Shown piece by piece: positions 30,803 to 38,757 of a stretch of 64,000 bases of DNA. Position numbers and translations under genes: made by a program. The notes below the pieces were generated by a model that did not search any database, was not told the origin of the DNA, and saw only the letters and a list, made by a program, of their open reading frames with translations. Source of the stretch: Panacagrimonas sp963975245 (lineage in GTDB: Bacteria; Pseudomonadota; Gammaproteobacteria; Nevskiales; Nevskiaceae); contig CAXBFJ010000009.1 of assembly GCA_963975245.1 (NCBI GenBank), positions 1 to 64,000 of the forward strand, given 5' to 3'. Position 1 is the stretch's first letter, and each line of letters opens with the position of its first letter.

Positions 30803-31354
30803 CTACTCAGGGACGCCCGTGCCTTCCAGCAGTTCCAGCGCCAGTTCCTTGATGTCGTCGGCAAAGTTGTCGGCATATCCGAGCCATATCATGTGCACCT
30901 TTCCTTCAGGGGTTAGCAGAAAGGTCGCGGGTAGTTTCCAGGGACCATAGCGTTGCATGGCGATGCCAATCGGGTCGCCGATGATCGGGTACGAGACCGG
31001 GTTGACCTCCAGAAACTTGCGCGCCTTCGGAATGTCGCGATCCACATTGACTCCGATGATCTCGAAGCGGTCGCCCCAGCCCAAATCTGCGATCTCGCTG
31101 CGGATGCGATCGTACTCCGGCATGGATTGGAGGCAGGGAGCGCACCAAGTCGCCCAGAAATCCACCGCAACCACTTTGCCGCGATAGTCAGACAGTTTGG
31201 TGCCTTTTTTCCCACTGAGAATCAGGCCTGCAATCTCCGGCGCTTCGGAGCCAAAGGGAATCAGTTCAGAGCGCTGCTGGGCTTGCGCCGTGGCAGCAAA
31301 GAACATCAGCAGCAAACCGTAAATTCCACTCTTGAGTTTGGGCATAAGTCGCAT
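30803..31354 (-). CDS. Periplasmic TlpA-like thioredoxin-fold protein
   Basis: About 183 aa with an N-terminal signal peptide (GLLLMFFAATAQA). The thioredoxin-fold active site is WCAPCL within VDFWATWCAPC, and a cis-Pro loop appears near KLPATFLL. TlpA/ResA-like proteins reduce or exchange disulfides of periplasmic targets such as apocytochromes. ATG choices at 31354 and 31345 and a GTG at 31360 are all possible; none has a good ribosome site. It converges with the FabH gene. Confidence 0.85.
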   Translation of the reverse strand: MRLMPKLKSGIYGLLLMFFAATAQAQQRSELIPFGSEAPEIAGLILSGKKGTKLSDYRGKVVAVDFWATWCAPCLQSMPEYDRIRSEIADLGWGDRFEIIGVNVDRDIPKARKFLEVNPVSYPIIGDPIGIAMQRYGPWKLPATFLLTPEGKVHMIWLGYADNFADDIKELALELLEGTGVPE

Positions 31355-31529
31355 CGGCACAACGGGCGCGGCAAAATGGAGTCACACCCTAGCCTTTCTC
31401 TCCCGATTCGGGAATTGCGAGTGCGCATATCTCAAGCTGCTTCTCTCAAGTGATGCCCATCATCTTCCCGGCCAACGCGAGCTGCCGGCAAACTGATGGC
31501 GCGCAAACACCTCTTTCAGCCACGACCCG

Positions 31530-32189
31530 ATGAGCACCCTGATCCTTCTGCGCCACGCACAGGCCTCGTTCGGTGCGGACAAGTACGATGCCCTGTCGGA
31601 TCGCGGGCACATGCAGGCCAAGATTCTGGGCCAGTTCTGGGCTGAGCGCGCACCCCGGTTCGATCAGATTTTAGTGGGGCCGCGGGACAGGCATCGTCTG
31701 ACGGCGAAACTCGCTCTGAGCCCCATCGGCCTGAATTGGCAGGTGGAGGCAACGCCGGAGCTCGACGAGTTTGCCGAGGGCCAGCAGATTCTGGCTTCGG
31801 TCAAGCAGCGCCAACGTCACACGTTGGACGGCAAGGAAGCCGCGCGCCAGTACGCGCGCGAGATCGACGACTGGTCCGCGGGCCGCGTCGAGCTTTCCGG
31901 GATACGCTCTGCGGCAAGTTTCCGCGCCGATGTCGGGCGCTGGCTGCACGACGCAACAACGCAGTCCAAGAAATCAGGTCAGTCCTTGCTGGCCGTGACT
32001 TCCGGCGGTGTTATTGCAGCCGTCATGTGCATCGTGCTGGATCTGCCGGACGCGAAATTGTCCGCTTTCATGAATGCCATTCACAACGCGTCCCTGACTC
32101 AGCTGGCGTTTTCGGCCGGCCGCAGCCCCTCGCTGCAGTCATTCAATGTCGCAGGACACTTGCCGGACGACATGCTGACGCGCTTGTAG
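31530..32189 (+). CDS. Histidine-phosphatase-superfamily protein lacking the second catalytic His
   Basis: A 219-aa member of the phosphoglycerate-mutase-like superfamily. The N-terminal RHG-type motif LLRHAQ provides the phospho-acceptor His9. The usual second catalytic His of VSHGG is replaced: the stretch is AVTSGGVIAAV with Ser158. Such a change usually lowers or removes phosphatase activity, although SGG variants exist in the superfamily. The substrate is unknown. Confidence 0.85.
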   Translation: MSTLILLRHAQASFGADKYDALSDRGHMQAKILGQFWAERAPRFDQILVGPRDRHRLTAKLALSPIGLNWQVEATPELDEFAEGQQILASVKQRQRHTLDGKEAARQYAREIDDWSAGRVELSGIRSAASFRADVGRWLHDATTQSKKSGQSLLAVTSGGVIAAVMCIVLDLPDAKLSAFMNAIHNASLTQLAFSAGRSPSLQSFNVAGHLPDDMLTRL

Positions 32190-32202
32190 TTTCGCGCTGA
32201 GT

Positions 32203-33108
32203 TCAGGCGCGCGCGGCGTTGGCGCTAATCAGTTCGGCCCAGCGCGGCATCAGACCCGGCGCAAAGTCATGGCCCATTCCGGGAATCAGCTCGAGCTTTG
32301 CATTGCGGATAAGTTGTGCGCTGCGTCGGCCACATTCGGGTCGCAGCAAGGGGTCAGCCAAACCGTGAACAACCTGGGTCGGTGCCTTGATCTGTGGCAG
32401 CAGGTCTTCAAAGCTGCCGGTGCTGATGATGGCGTGGGCCTGGCGCATGTGCCCTGCGGGCCGAAAGGCGCGGTCATAAGCACGGCCAACCAGTTGGCGT
32501 CGTCGCTCAATAGGCGTTGGATATCCGGGGCTGCCCACACGGCGCAACATGCGAGTCGAACATTGAATCACTTCCTCACGTGTTTTCGGGCGCGGTCCGA
32601 TGCCCGCCATTCGCCAGAGCACATCGAGCCTGGCCGGAGGCAACTTGTGATGGTTGGTGCTCGACATGATTGAGGTCAGGCTGCGCACGCGCGGTGCATG
32701 ACGGCCTGCCGCAATCTGGGCAATCATCCCGCCCATGGAAACGCCAACAAAATGCGCCTTCTTCAGGCCCAGCGTATCCAGCAGGCCGATGCTGTCATCG
32801 GCCATGTCATGCAGCGTGTAGTTGGAGGCAGCGCGCTGCCCAAAACGCGAACGTAGCCAGTCGCGTGCAATGTTGACGGTGACACCCTTGTCCGCATCTG
32901 CAGACAGGCCCGCATCACGGTTGTCGAAGCGGATGACGCGAAAGCCGCGGTCGACCAGCTCACAAGCCAAGTCGTCTGGCCAGTGAATGAGCTGCCCGCC
33001 CAGTCCCATCAACAGCAAAACCGGGTCGCCCCGTTCAGGGCCACACGCTTCCCAATGCATGTTCAGGCCATTGACGCAGGCACTGTTCGCGGACCAACAC
33101 ATTTCCAT
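32203..33108 (-). CDS. Alpha/beta-hydrolase fold protein, paralogue 1
   Basis: A 301-aa hydrolase with oxyanion region LLLMGLGGQLIHW and nucleophile elbow GVSMGG (Ser124). The catalytic His is in PGMGHDFAP near the C-terminus. Nearly every block matches the gene at 33893-34810 (IRFDNRDxGLSADADxG, LHDMAxDxxGLxDxL, VGVSMGGMIAQ), so the two are duplicates that have diverged. Substrate unknown; cytoplasmic by lack of signal peptide. Confidence 0.88.
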   Translation of the reverse strand: MEMCWSANSACVNGLNMHWEACGPERGDPVLLLMGLGGQLIHWPDDLACELVDRGFRVIRFDNRDAGLSADADKGVTVNIARDWLRSRFGQRAASNYTLHDMADDSIGLLDTLGLKKAHFVGVSMGGMIAQIAAGRHAPRVRSLTSIMSSTNHHKLPPARLDVLWRMAGIGPRPKTREEVIQCSTRMLRRVGSPGYPTPIERRRQLVGRAYDRAFRPAGHMRQAHAIISTGSFEDLLPQIKAPTQVVHGLADPLLRPECGRRSAQLIRNAKLELIPGMGHDFAPGLMPRWAELISANAARA

Positions 33109-33313
33109 GACAGCCTGTTTTCACTCCCATGACGGTTTTGTGAACGGCTGCGGAAACTATCAATAATTTTTTTTCAGTGTCACCTTGAAATCGGATGAGG
33201 CGACGAACGGTCCCCTGGACCCGTTCGAATCTGCATGGCATTCGTGTCAACCGATTCTCCGGCTGCTCGTTTTCATAGTGTCTGACCGGAACCTCACCAA
33301 AGGAATCATTGAA

Positions 33314-33820
33314 ATGAAAACCTCTCCATTGAAAAACCTGCTGAAGATCTGCGTGGTCCTGCCGGTCCTCGCATTCACCGCCCCGAGCTTTGCCCAATCT
33401 CCTGACTTTTCGCGTCTGGACGCGCATGTCTTGAAAGTCTGCACGGACGCTCCCGAACGTTGTGCCAGTGCAACTGAGCGCGCCAACAAGATGAAAGCCA
33501 AATGTGCCGAAGACCCTGTTGCCTGCGAAAAGAAGAAAGCCAAATTCGAAGAGCGCCGCCTGCGGCACGAAAAATTCTGCGAGGAAAACCCCGAGACCTG
33601 CGCTGAGCGCAAGGCACGTCACGAAGAGCGGCGCAAGAAATGCGAAGCTGATCCTGAAGCCTGCAAGGCGGAACGTGAGGCCAAGCGGGAAGAGCGTCGC
33701 GCCAAGTGCGAGGCCAATCCGGAAAAGTGCAAGAAGTGGCGCTCAAAGCATGGCCACCACCGCGACCACGGTCGGGACGATGGTGCAGTCGATGCCCCGG
33801 CAGAGGCGACGACCAACTGA
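33314..33820 (+). CDS. Secreted Cys-rich protein with five CX6C repeats
   Basis: A 168-aa protein from the ATG at 33314, which has AAAGGA upstream. A signal peptide (about 1-27, ending APSFAQ) is followed by five CX6C motifs starting at Cys43, 64, 89, 110 and 132, four of the form CxxDPxxC or CExNPExC. They are joined by highly charged Glu/Arg/Lys helices. The C-terminus is His/Asp-rich (HGHHRDHGRDD). Ten mature cysteines spaced 21-25 residues apart suggest stacked disulfide-linked helices or metal binding. I do not recognise a family. A terminator follows. Confidence 0.85.
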   Translation: MKTSPLKNLLKICVVLPVLAFTAPSFAQSPDFSRLDAHVLKVCTDAPERCASATERANKMKAKCAEDPVACEKKKAKFEERRLRHEKFCEENPETCAERKARHEERRKKCEADPEACKAEREAKREERRAKCEANPEKCKKWRSKHGHHRDHGRDDGAVDAPAEATTN

Positions 33821-33849
33821 TCCGTCTCTCTAGCTGATGCGTTTTTTAT

Positions 33850-33880
33850 GGGCGAGGGCCTGCAAGGCCTCGCCCGTTTT
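33850..33880 (+). terminator. Terminator after the Cys-repeat gene
   Basis: GGGCGAGG (33850-33857) pairs with CCTCGCCC (33868-33875), extended internally by a GCC/GG step, followed by GTTTT. It is 30 nt after the stop of the Cys-repeat gene. Confidence 0.75.
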
Positions 33881-33892
33881 GCTGTCTGGCGA

Positions 33893-34810
33893 TCAGGCGC
33901 GGCCAGCGTTGTCCGCAATCAGTTCTGCCCAGCGGGGCATCAGCGCGTCCGGACAGTCATGGCCCATGCCGTCGATGATTTCCAGCCTCGCGCCGGGAAT
34001 GAATCGGGCGCTTCGCTTTCCGCAAATGGGCCGAAGCAGCCGGTCCTGTGCGCCGTGAATAATCTGCGTGGGCGCAGTCACGTTCCTGAGCCGCTTTTCG
34101 AAACCGCCGGTGGCGACAATGGCGTGCGTCTGGCGAAGGATGCCAGCGGGGCGAAAGGCCCGGTCAAAGGCGCGTTCGGAGAACTCGCGTAGTTCGGGCT
34201 CGGGTGTTGTATAGCCCGGGCTACCGATCAATCGGAATGTCTCGACCCGGCGATTGATGATGGTGTCGCGCTGATGATTGGGCGGCGGTGATCCCATACG
34301 CCACAACAGGCCCAGATCCGTCTGCCAGGTCCAGGGATGATTCACCCCGGACATGATCGACGTCAGGCTGTGTACGCGATCAGGAAACGTGGCCGCAGCA
34401 AGCTGGGCGATCATGCCCCCCATGGACACCCCGACCAGGTGAGCGCGTCGGATCTCCAGCGCGTCCATCAGGCCGACGGTGTCCGCGGCCATGTCGTGCA
34501 GCAGATAATTGGCCGGCCGGGGCTTCAGTCCCAGGCGAACACGGAAATAGTCAGCACGGATGTTGAATCGAATGCCGCGATCCGCATCGGCAGAAAGACC
34601 GATATCCCGGTTGTCGAAGCGAATGACGCGAAACCCGCGTTCGATCAGGGCGGTGCAGAGCGACTCTGGCCACTGGATCAGCTGGCAGCCCAGCCCCATG
34701 ATCAGGATCACCGGTTCGCCGTGGTCGGGGCCGGCCGCTTCGAGGTGCAGTTTCAGGCCGTTGGCCTGAACGAAGGTGCGGTGCCAGTTGAGGGCAGTCA
34801 TGTTTGCCAA
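33893..34810 (-). CDS. Alpha/beta-hydrolase fold protein, paralogue 2
   Basis: A 305-aa hydrolase with VILIMGLGCQLIQW, IRFDNRDIGLSADAD and nucleophile elbow GVSMGGMIA (Ser129); His in DGMGHDCPD. It is a close paralogue of the hydrolase at 32203-33108, on the same strand but separated by the divergent Cys-repeat gene. It is related to short-chain esterase or lactonase families; the substrate is unknown. Confidence 0.88.
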   Translation of the reverse strand: MANMTALNWHRTFVQANGLKLHLEAAGPDHGEPVILIMGLGCQLIQWPESLCTALIERGFRVIRFDNRDIGLSADADRGIRFNIRADYFRVRLGLKPRPANYLLHDMAADTVGLMDALEIRRAHLVGVSMGGMIAQLAAATFPDRVHSLTSIMSGVNHPWTWQTDLGLLWRMGSPPPNHQRDTIINRRVETFRLIGSPGYTTPEPELREFSERAFDRAFRPAGILRQTHAIVATGGFEKRLRNVTAPTQIIHGAQDRLLRPICGKRSARFIPGARLEIIDGMGHDCPDALMPRWAELIADNAGRA

Positions 34811-34888
34811 CCTTTAGGGATGAGACTTGCCCGTACAAGCGGTGCAGTGGTGGTGGGACAAGTTTTCATCAAGCGCTGCGGAATAAAC

Positions 34889-34916
34889 CATCAGGGCCGC
34901 AAGCGCGGCCCTGATG
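34889..34916 (-). terminator. 12-bp stem hairpin after the HSL-type esterase
   Basis: CATCAGGGCCGC (34889-34900) and GCGGCCCTGATG (34905-34916) form a perfect stem with a 4-nt loop. On the minus strand it is followed by GTTTATT, a short U-rich tail, 40 nt after the esterase stop. Confidence 0.65.
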
Positions 34917-34956
34917 TTCAGCAGATCAATTGGGTGCGTCGGGCCCGCTGACCCAA

Positions 34957-35892
34957 TCAGGCAAACTGCCCTTTCAGCCACTGGCAGGATTCATTGATGG
35001 CATCGCGGCCCTGATCCAGTACGGGATAGAAATTGTAGAAACCGTGGATGGCGCCGTCGTAGCGTGATTTGGAAGTGGGTACGCCGGCTTTCTGCAGGGC
35101 ATCCGCATAGTCCTCACCTTCGTCACACAAGGGGTCGTACTCCGCAGTGATCACCAGTGCGGGTGGCAGACCGGACAGGTCCTTGGAAAGAAGCGGGGAG
35201 GCGTGGACGTTGACGCCGTCGGTGTCAGAGGCCAAGTAGTGGCTGAGAAACCATTCCATGTCGCGCTTTTCCAGCAGATAGCCCGAGGCGTTCCTTTTCA
35301 TTGACTCTGTCTCGACGCCGTCAACGCGAGCAACCGGATAGATCAAGAGCTGCGCGGCTAGCTTGGGGCCATTCTCATCGCGACAGCGAATGGCCGTGAC
35401 TGTGGAAAGGTTTCCGCCTGCGCTGTCGCCGCCCACTGCAATCTTGCTGGCATCAACGTTCAGAGAGGCTGCGTTATCTGCCACCCATTGCGTGGCGGTC
35501 AGGCAGTCGTCGGTTGCTGAAGGAAACTTGGCTTCCGGGCTCAGGCGGTAGTCCACCGCAGCTACGACACATCCGGCGCCCTCGCTGAGCTCTCGACAGA
35601 CGCTGTCGTGCGTATCGATGTCGCCGATGACCCAGCCGCCGCCGTGGATGTATACCAAGGCAGGAAACGGGCCTGATCCCTTGGGCGTATAGATGCGTAC
35701 TTTGAGATCACCGCCGGGGCCGGGGATGTTGCGGTCTTCGACGTTTGCGAGCTGGGCTGCGCTTGGAGGCAACATGCCCAGCAAGCCCTTGAAGGTGGCG
35801 CGGCACTCGGGGACACTCATTTCGGCGAAGCCTTTTCCGCCGGCGTCGGCCATTTGCTTGAGCAGCCCTTCAACTTGTGGGTTCAGCGGCAT
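34957..35892 (-). CDS. HSL-family (family IV) alpha/beta esterase
   Basis: A 311-aa hormone-sensitive-lipase-type esterase. The oxyanion motif HGGGW starts at His83 and the nucleophile is Ser157 in GDSAGG. The acid is likely in EYDPLCDEG and the His in GAIHGFYNF. The start has AGGAGA upstream. It lies 96 nt downstream of prpR on the same strand and may be cotranscribed. Such enzymes hydrolyse short-chain acyl esters; the natural substrate is unknown. Confidence 0.93.
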   Translation of the reverse strand: MPLNPQVEGLLKQMADAGGKGFAEMSVPECRATFKGLLGMLPPSAAQLANVEDRNIPGPGGDLKVRIYTPKGSGPFPALVYIHGGGWVIGDIDTHDSVCRELSEGAGCVVAAVDYRLSPEAKFPSATDDCLTATQWVADNAASLNVDASKIAVGGDSAGGNLSTVTAIRCRDENGPKLAAQLLIYPVARVDGVETESMKRNASGYLLEKRDMEWFLSHYLASDTDGVNVHASPLLSKDLSGLPPALVITAEYDPLCDEGEDYADALQKAGVPTSKSRYDGAIHGFYNFYPVLDQGRDAINESCQWLKGQFA

Positions 35893-35987
35893 CTTGTTTC
35901 TCCTGAATTAGAAATTTGGAATGGTTCTGAGCGGTCCAAAGCTTACTTCGCTTGGCAGCGACCGCACACTACCCATGGACCCACCCA

Positions 35988-37580
35988 TCAAGGCCTGGAG
36001 GCATCGCGCAGACGTCGCCAGAGCGTGGTGCGGGAGATGCCCAGCATTCGCGCTGCAGCCGCGCGGTCGCCGCCCGATCTTTGCAGGGCGGCCTCGATCT
36101 GCCGCACATCCTGCGAGGGCCGGGATTCCGGCGACAATGCAGCTTCCTGCAATGAGCCCAACAATTCTGGCGCGACGGCGTGCAGGAGGGTCAGGCTGAT
36201 TTCCCGGGTCTGATCGTCGCAGTACACAGCGAGGCGGTCGATCACGTTGCGAAGTTCGCGGACATTGCCGGGCCAGGAGAAATGCGCGATGGCGTCGAGG
36301 GCCTGCACTTGCCAGCCCAGCTTGCGCCCGGAAAGTGCCTGATCCAGAAAGTGCCGGGCCAGTTGCGTGGCATCTCCAGCGCGCAGTCGCAGCGGAGGGA
36401 TCTCGACGCGAAGTACGTTTAGTCGGTAGAAAAGGTCCTGGCGGAAGTGGCCCTGTCTCACCATTTCGCCCAGATCCGTGTGGGTCGCGGCCAGCACGCG
36501 AGCATCAACCGGGGTGGGCCGTGATGAGCCCAGTTTCACGACCTCGCGTTGTTCGAGCACGCGCAGCAATCGCGTTTGCAGGTTCAGCGGCATCTCGCCG
36601 ATTTCGTCCAGAAACAGGGTGCCGCCGTGCGCGGCCTGGACCAGGCCGGTATGACCGCCCCGACGCGCCCCGGTAAACGCACCTTCTTCGTAGCCAAACA
36701 GTTCGGATTCGAGCAGGGATTCTGCGATTGCGCCGCAATTGACCGCGACAAAACGCGATTTCCTGCGCGGACTGCCCAGGTGCAAGGCCTGCGCTGCCAG
36801 CTCCTTGCCGGTGCCGGTCTCGCCGGAGATCAGCACGGTGTGTTCGCTGGCGGCGAAACGGTCAATCCGATCGCGCAATGCACGCATGGACGCGCTCTCG
36901 CCAAGCAGGTCTGCCGTCGAGTAAGCAGCCTGGGCGGCTACCGATCGTGCTGATGAATTCCGGGAGGGAGCCTCGGGGCGGCCGATGGCGGTGGCCATAT
37001 CCAGCGCCGCCTCAAACGCCTGACGCACGGTATCGGCGGAGTACAGGAGAATGCCGCTGGCTCCGGCGCGCTCGGCAAGATCAGCCGCCATGCCCGTGCC
37101 CACGATGGCCTTGCAGCCTTCCGCGATCAGTTCGCGAACCTGGGTGCGTGCATCTTCGGCCGTGACGAAGGCGCGCTGGGCAATCTTGAGACCAAAGTTT
37201 TCCTGAAATTCGGCAAAGGCCGGCACTTCAGTGGCGTGTGTCAGCAGGCCGATCTGCGACGACAGACGATGCGCCTTGGACAGGGCCTGCATCAGGTCAA
37301 AGCCATCCGGCCGCACCAGCAGGACAGGGCGATCGATCCTGTTTTTCAGATAGGCGCCGTTTGATCCCGCGGCAATCAGGACGTCGCAGCGCTCCGTGCG
37401 CAGGCGACCGCGCAAGGTCGTGACGGCCTGCTCAAAACCGAGATGGATGTTCTCGATACGGGCACGGTCATCGAACTCGGGCGTTACGTCTCGCAGCAGG
37501 CGAGAAAGACGCGACACGCTGACCGTCCAGATGACGGGGCGGTCATCACTGCCATCCGCAGCGTTCGTGTTGCGTTTCAT
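35988..37580 (-). CDS. prpR: Propionate catabolism sigma-54 activator PrpR
   Basis: A 530-aa bacterial enhancer-binding protein. The N-terminal PrpR_N sensor domain (about 15-200) detects 2-methylcitrate in known homologues. The AAA+ domain has Walker A GETGTGKE (253-260) and the sigma-54-contacting GAFTGA loop (300-305). A Fis-type HTH ends the protein (RMLGISRTTLWRRLRDA). It diverges from prpB. The start codon overlaps a GTTTCAT element, which suggests autoregulation. A longer upstream reading was rejected because it crosses the operator repeats. Confidence 0.96.
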   Translation of the reverse strand: MKRNTNAADGSDDRPVIWTVSVSRLSRLLRDVTPEFDDRARIENIHLGFEQAVTTLRGRLRTERCDVLIAAGSNGAYLKNRIDRPVLLVRPDGFDLMQALSKAHRLSSQIGLLTHATEVPAFAEFQENFGLKIAQRAFVTAEDARTQVRELIAEGCKAIVGTGMAADLAERAGASGILLYSADTVRQAFEAALDMATAIGRPEAPSRNSSARSVAAQAAYSTADLLGESASMRALRDRIDRFAASEHTVLISGETGTGKELAAQALHLGSPRRKSRFVAVNCGAIAESLLESELFGYEEGAFTGARRGGHTGLVQAAHGGTLFLDEIGEMPLNLQTRLLRVLEQREVVKLGSSRPTPVDARVLAATHTDLGEMVRQGHFRQDLFYRLNVLRVEIPPLRLRAGDATQLARHFLDQALSGRKLGWQVQALDAIAHFSWPGNVRELRNVIDRLAVYCDDQTREISLTLLHAVAPELLGSLQEAALSPESRPSQDVRQIEAALQRSGGDRAAAARMLGISRTTLWRRLRDASRP

Positions 37581-37617
37581 ATGTATCAGTATGAAACATA
37601 ATGAAACAATATGAAAC
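37574..37617. promoter_or_regulatory. PrpR enhancer/operator: three phased ATGAAAC repeats
   Basis: ATGAAAC occurs at 37591, 37601 and 37611, exactly 10 bp apart, so all lie on one helix face. An inverted copy GTTTCAT spans 37574-37580 and overlaps the prpR start codon. This layout fits binding of a PrpR oligomer that activates the sigma-54 promoter about 115 bp away and may repress prpR. The repeats are read directly; the binding is inferred. Confidence 0.65.
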
Positions 37618-37730
37618 GTTGCATGTTCAATCCTCAGGCCCTCCCCTGAGGGGTGGCACGCCATGAAAAGACCATGAAAATCCCGTAATTTACGCGGCCT
37701 GCCACGGCCGTCGTTATGATCGGCGGCGCT

Positions 37731-37745
37731 TGGCATGGGCCTTGT
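37731..37745 (+). promoter_or_regulatory. Sigma-54 promoter of prpB
   Basis: TGGCAT (37731-37736), five bases, then TTGT (37742-37745) matches the TGGCAC-N5-TTGC consensus with one change in each element and exact -24/-12 spacing. It lies about 44 bp before the prpB start and downstream of the PrpR repeats. Confidence 0.7.
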
Positions 37746-37788
37746 ACCCAGAGCTGCCTACCAACCGGCATCACAACAGGAGAACCCC

Positions 37789-38673
37789 ATGAGCAAATCC
37801 GCAGGCGCACAATTTCGCGCCGCCTTGGCCGCAGAGAAGCCGCTTCAAATTGTGGGGGCAATCAATGCCAACCACGCGCTGATTGCCAAGCGCGAAGGAT
37901 TCAAGGCGATTTACCTCTCTGGTGGTGGTGTTGCCGCTGGGTCGCTGGGTTTGCCGGATCTGGGTATTTCCGGACTCGAAGACGTTCTCATTGATGTGCG
38001 CCGAATCACCGATGTGTGCGATCTGCCGCTGCTGGTAGACGTGGATACCGGCTTTGGTTCGAGTGCCTTCAATGTGGCGCGCACGGTCAAGAGCCTGATC
38101 AAGGCCGGTGCCGGTGCGATGCATATCGAAGATCAGGTCGGCGCCAAGCGCTGCGGTCATCGTCCTAACAAGGAGATCGTCACGCAGGCGGAAATGGTGG
38201 ATCGTGTCCGCGCGGCAGTGGATGCCCGGACCGACGACGACTTCGTGGTGATGGCGCGTACCGATGCATTGGCTGTTGAGGGTCTGGACAAGGCTATCGA
38301 ACGCGCCGTGGCCTGCGTGGAAGCCGGCGCTGATGCCATCTTCCCGGAGGCGATGACTGACCTTGCGATGTACAAGAAATTTGCCGCAGCGGTAAAGGTG
38401 CCGGTGCTGGCCAACATCACTGAGTTCGGCTCAACCCCCCTGTTCACCGTGGACGAACTGCGCGGCGCAGATGTGAGCATGGTGCTGTATCCGCTTTCGG
38501 CGTTCCGCGCCATGAACAAGGCGGCTCAGAATGTGTACTCCGCCCTGCGCCGTGATGGCACGCAAAAGAGTGTTGTGGATACCATGCAGACCCGCATGGA
38601 GCTGTACGACGTGATTGACTATCACAGCTTCGAGCAAAAGCTGGATGCGCTTTTCGAGGCGTCCAAGAAGTAG
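37789..38673 (+). CDS. prpB: 2-methylisocitrate lyase
   Basis: A 294-aa isocitrate-lyase superfamily TIM barrel. The active-site loop KRCGH is in IEDQVGAKRCGHRPNKE. It splits 2-methylisocitrate to pyruvate and succinate. The ATG follows AGGAGA; a longer reading upstream would overlap the promoter. It is the first gene of prpB-prpC-acnD. Confidence 0.97.
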   Translation: MSKSAGAQFRAALAAEKPLQIVGAINANHALIAKREGFKAIYLSGGGVAAGSLGLPDLGISGLEDVLIDVRRITDVCDLPLLVDVDTGFGSSAFNVARTVKSLIKAGAGAMHIEDQVGAKRCGHRPNKEIVTQAEMVDRVRAAVDARTDDDFVVMARTDALAVEGLDKAIERAVACVEAGADAIFPEAMTDLAMYKKFAAAVKVPVLANITEFGSTPLFTVDELRGADVSMVLYPLSAFRAMNKAAQNVYSALRRDGTQKSVVDTMQTRMELYDVIDYHSFEQKLDALFEASKK

Positions 38674-38757
38674 CAGAGCAAAGATAAAGACATTTTCAAA
38701 ACCTCATTCCTGCACGGCAGGACATGACGGAAGGCAAACAGAAGTTCAGGAGAAATA

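Noticed and set aside
33600..33760. DNA repeat/CRISPR-like periodicity in the Cys-repeat gene
   Set aside because: Periodicity is at the protein level (CX6C units) with varied codons; no spacers or palindromic repeats.
37591..37617. CRISPR or transposon end repeats at ATGAAAC copies
   Set aside because: Only three 7-mers at 10-bp spacing in a divergent promoter; best explained as regulator-binding sites.
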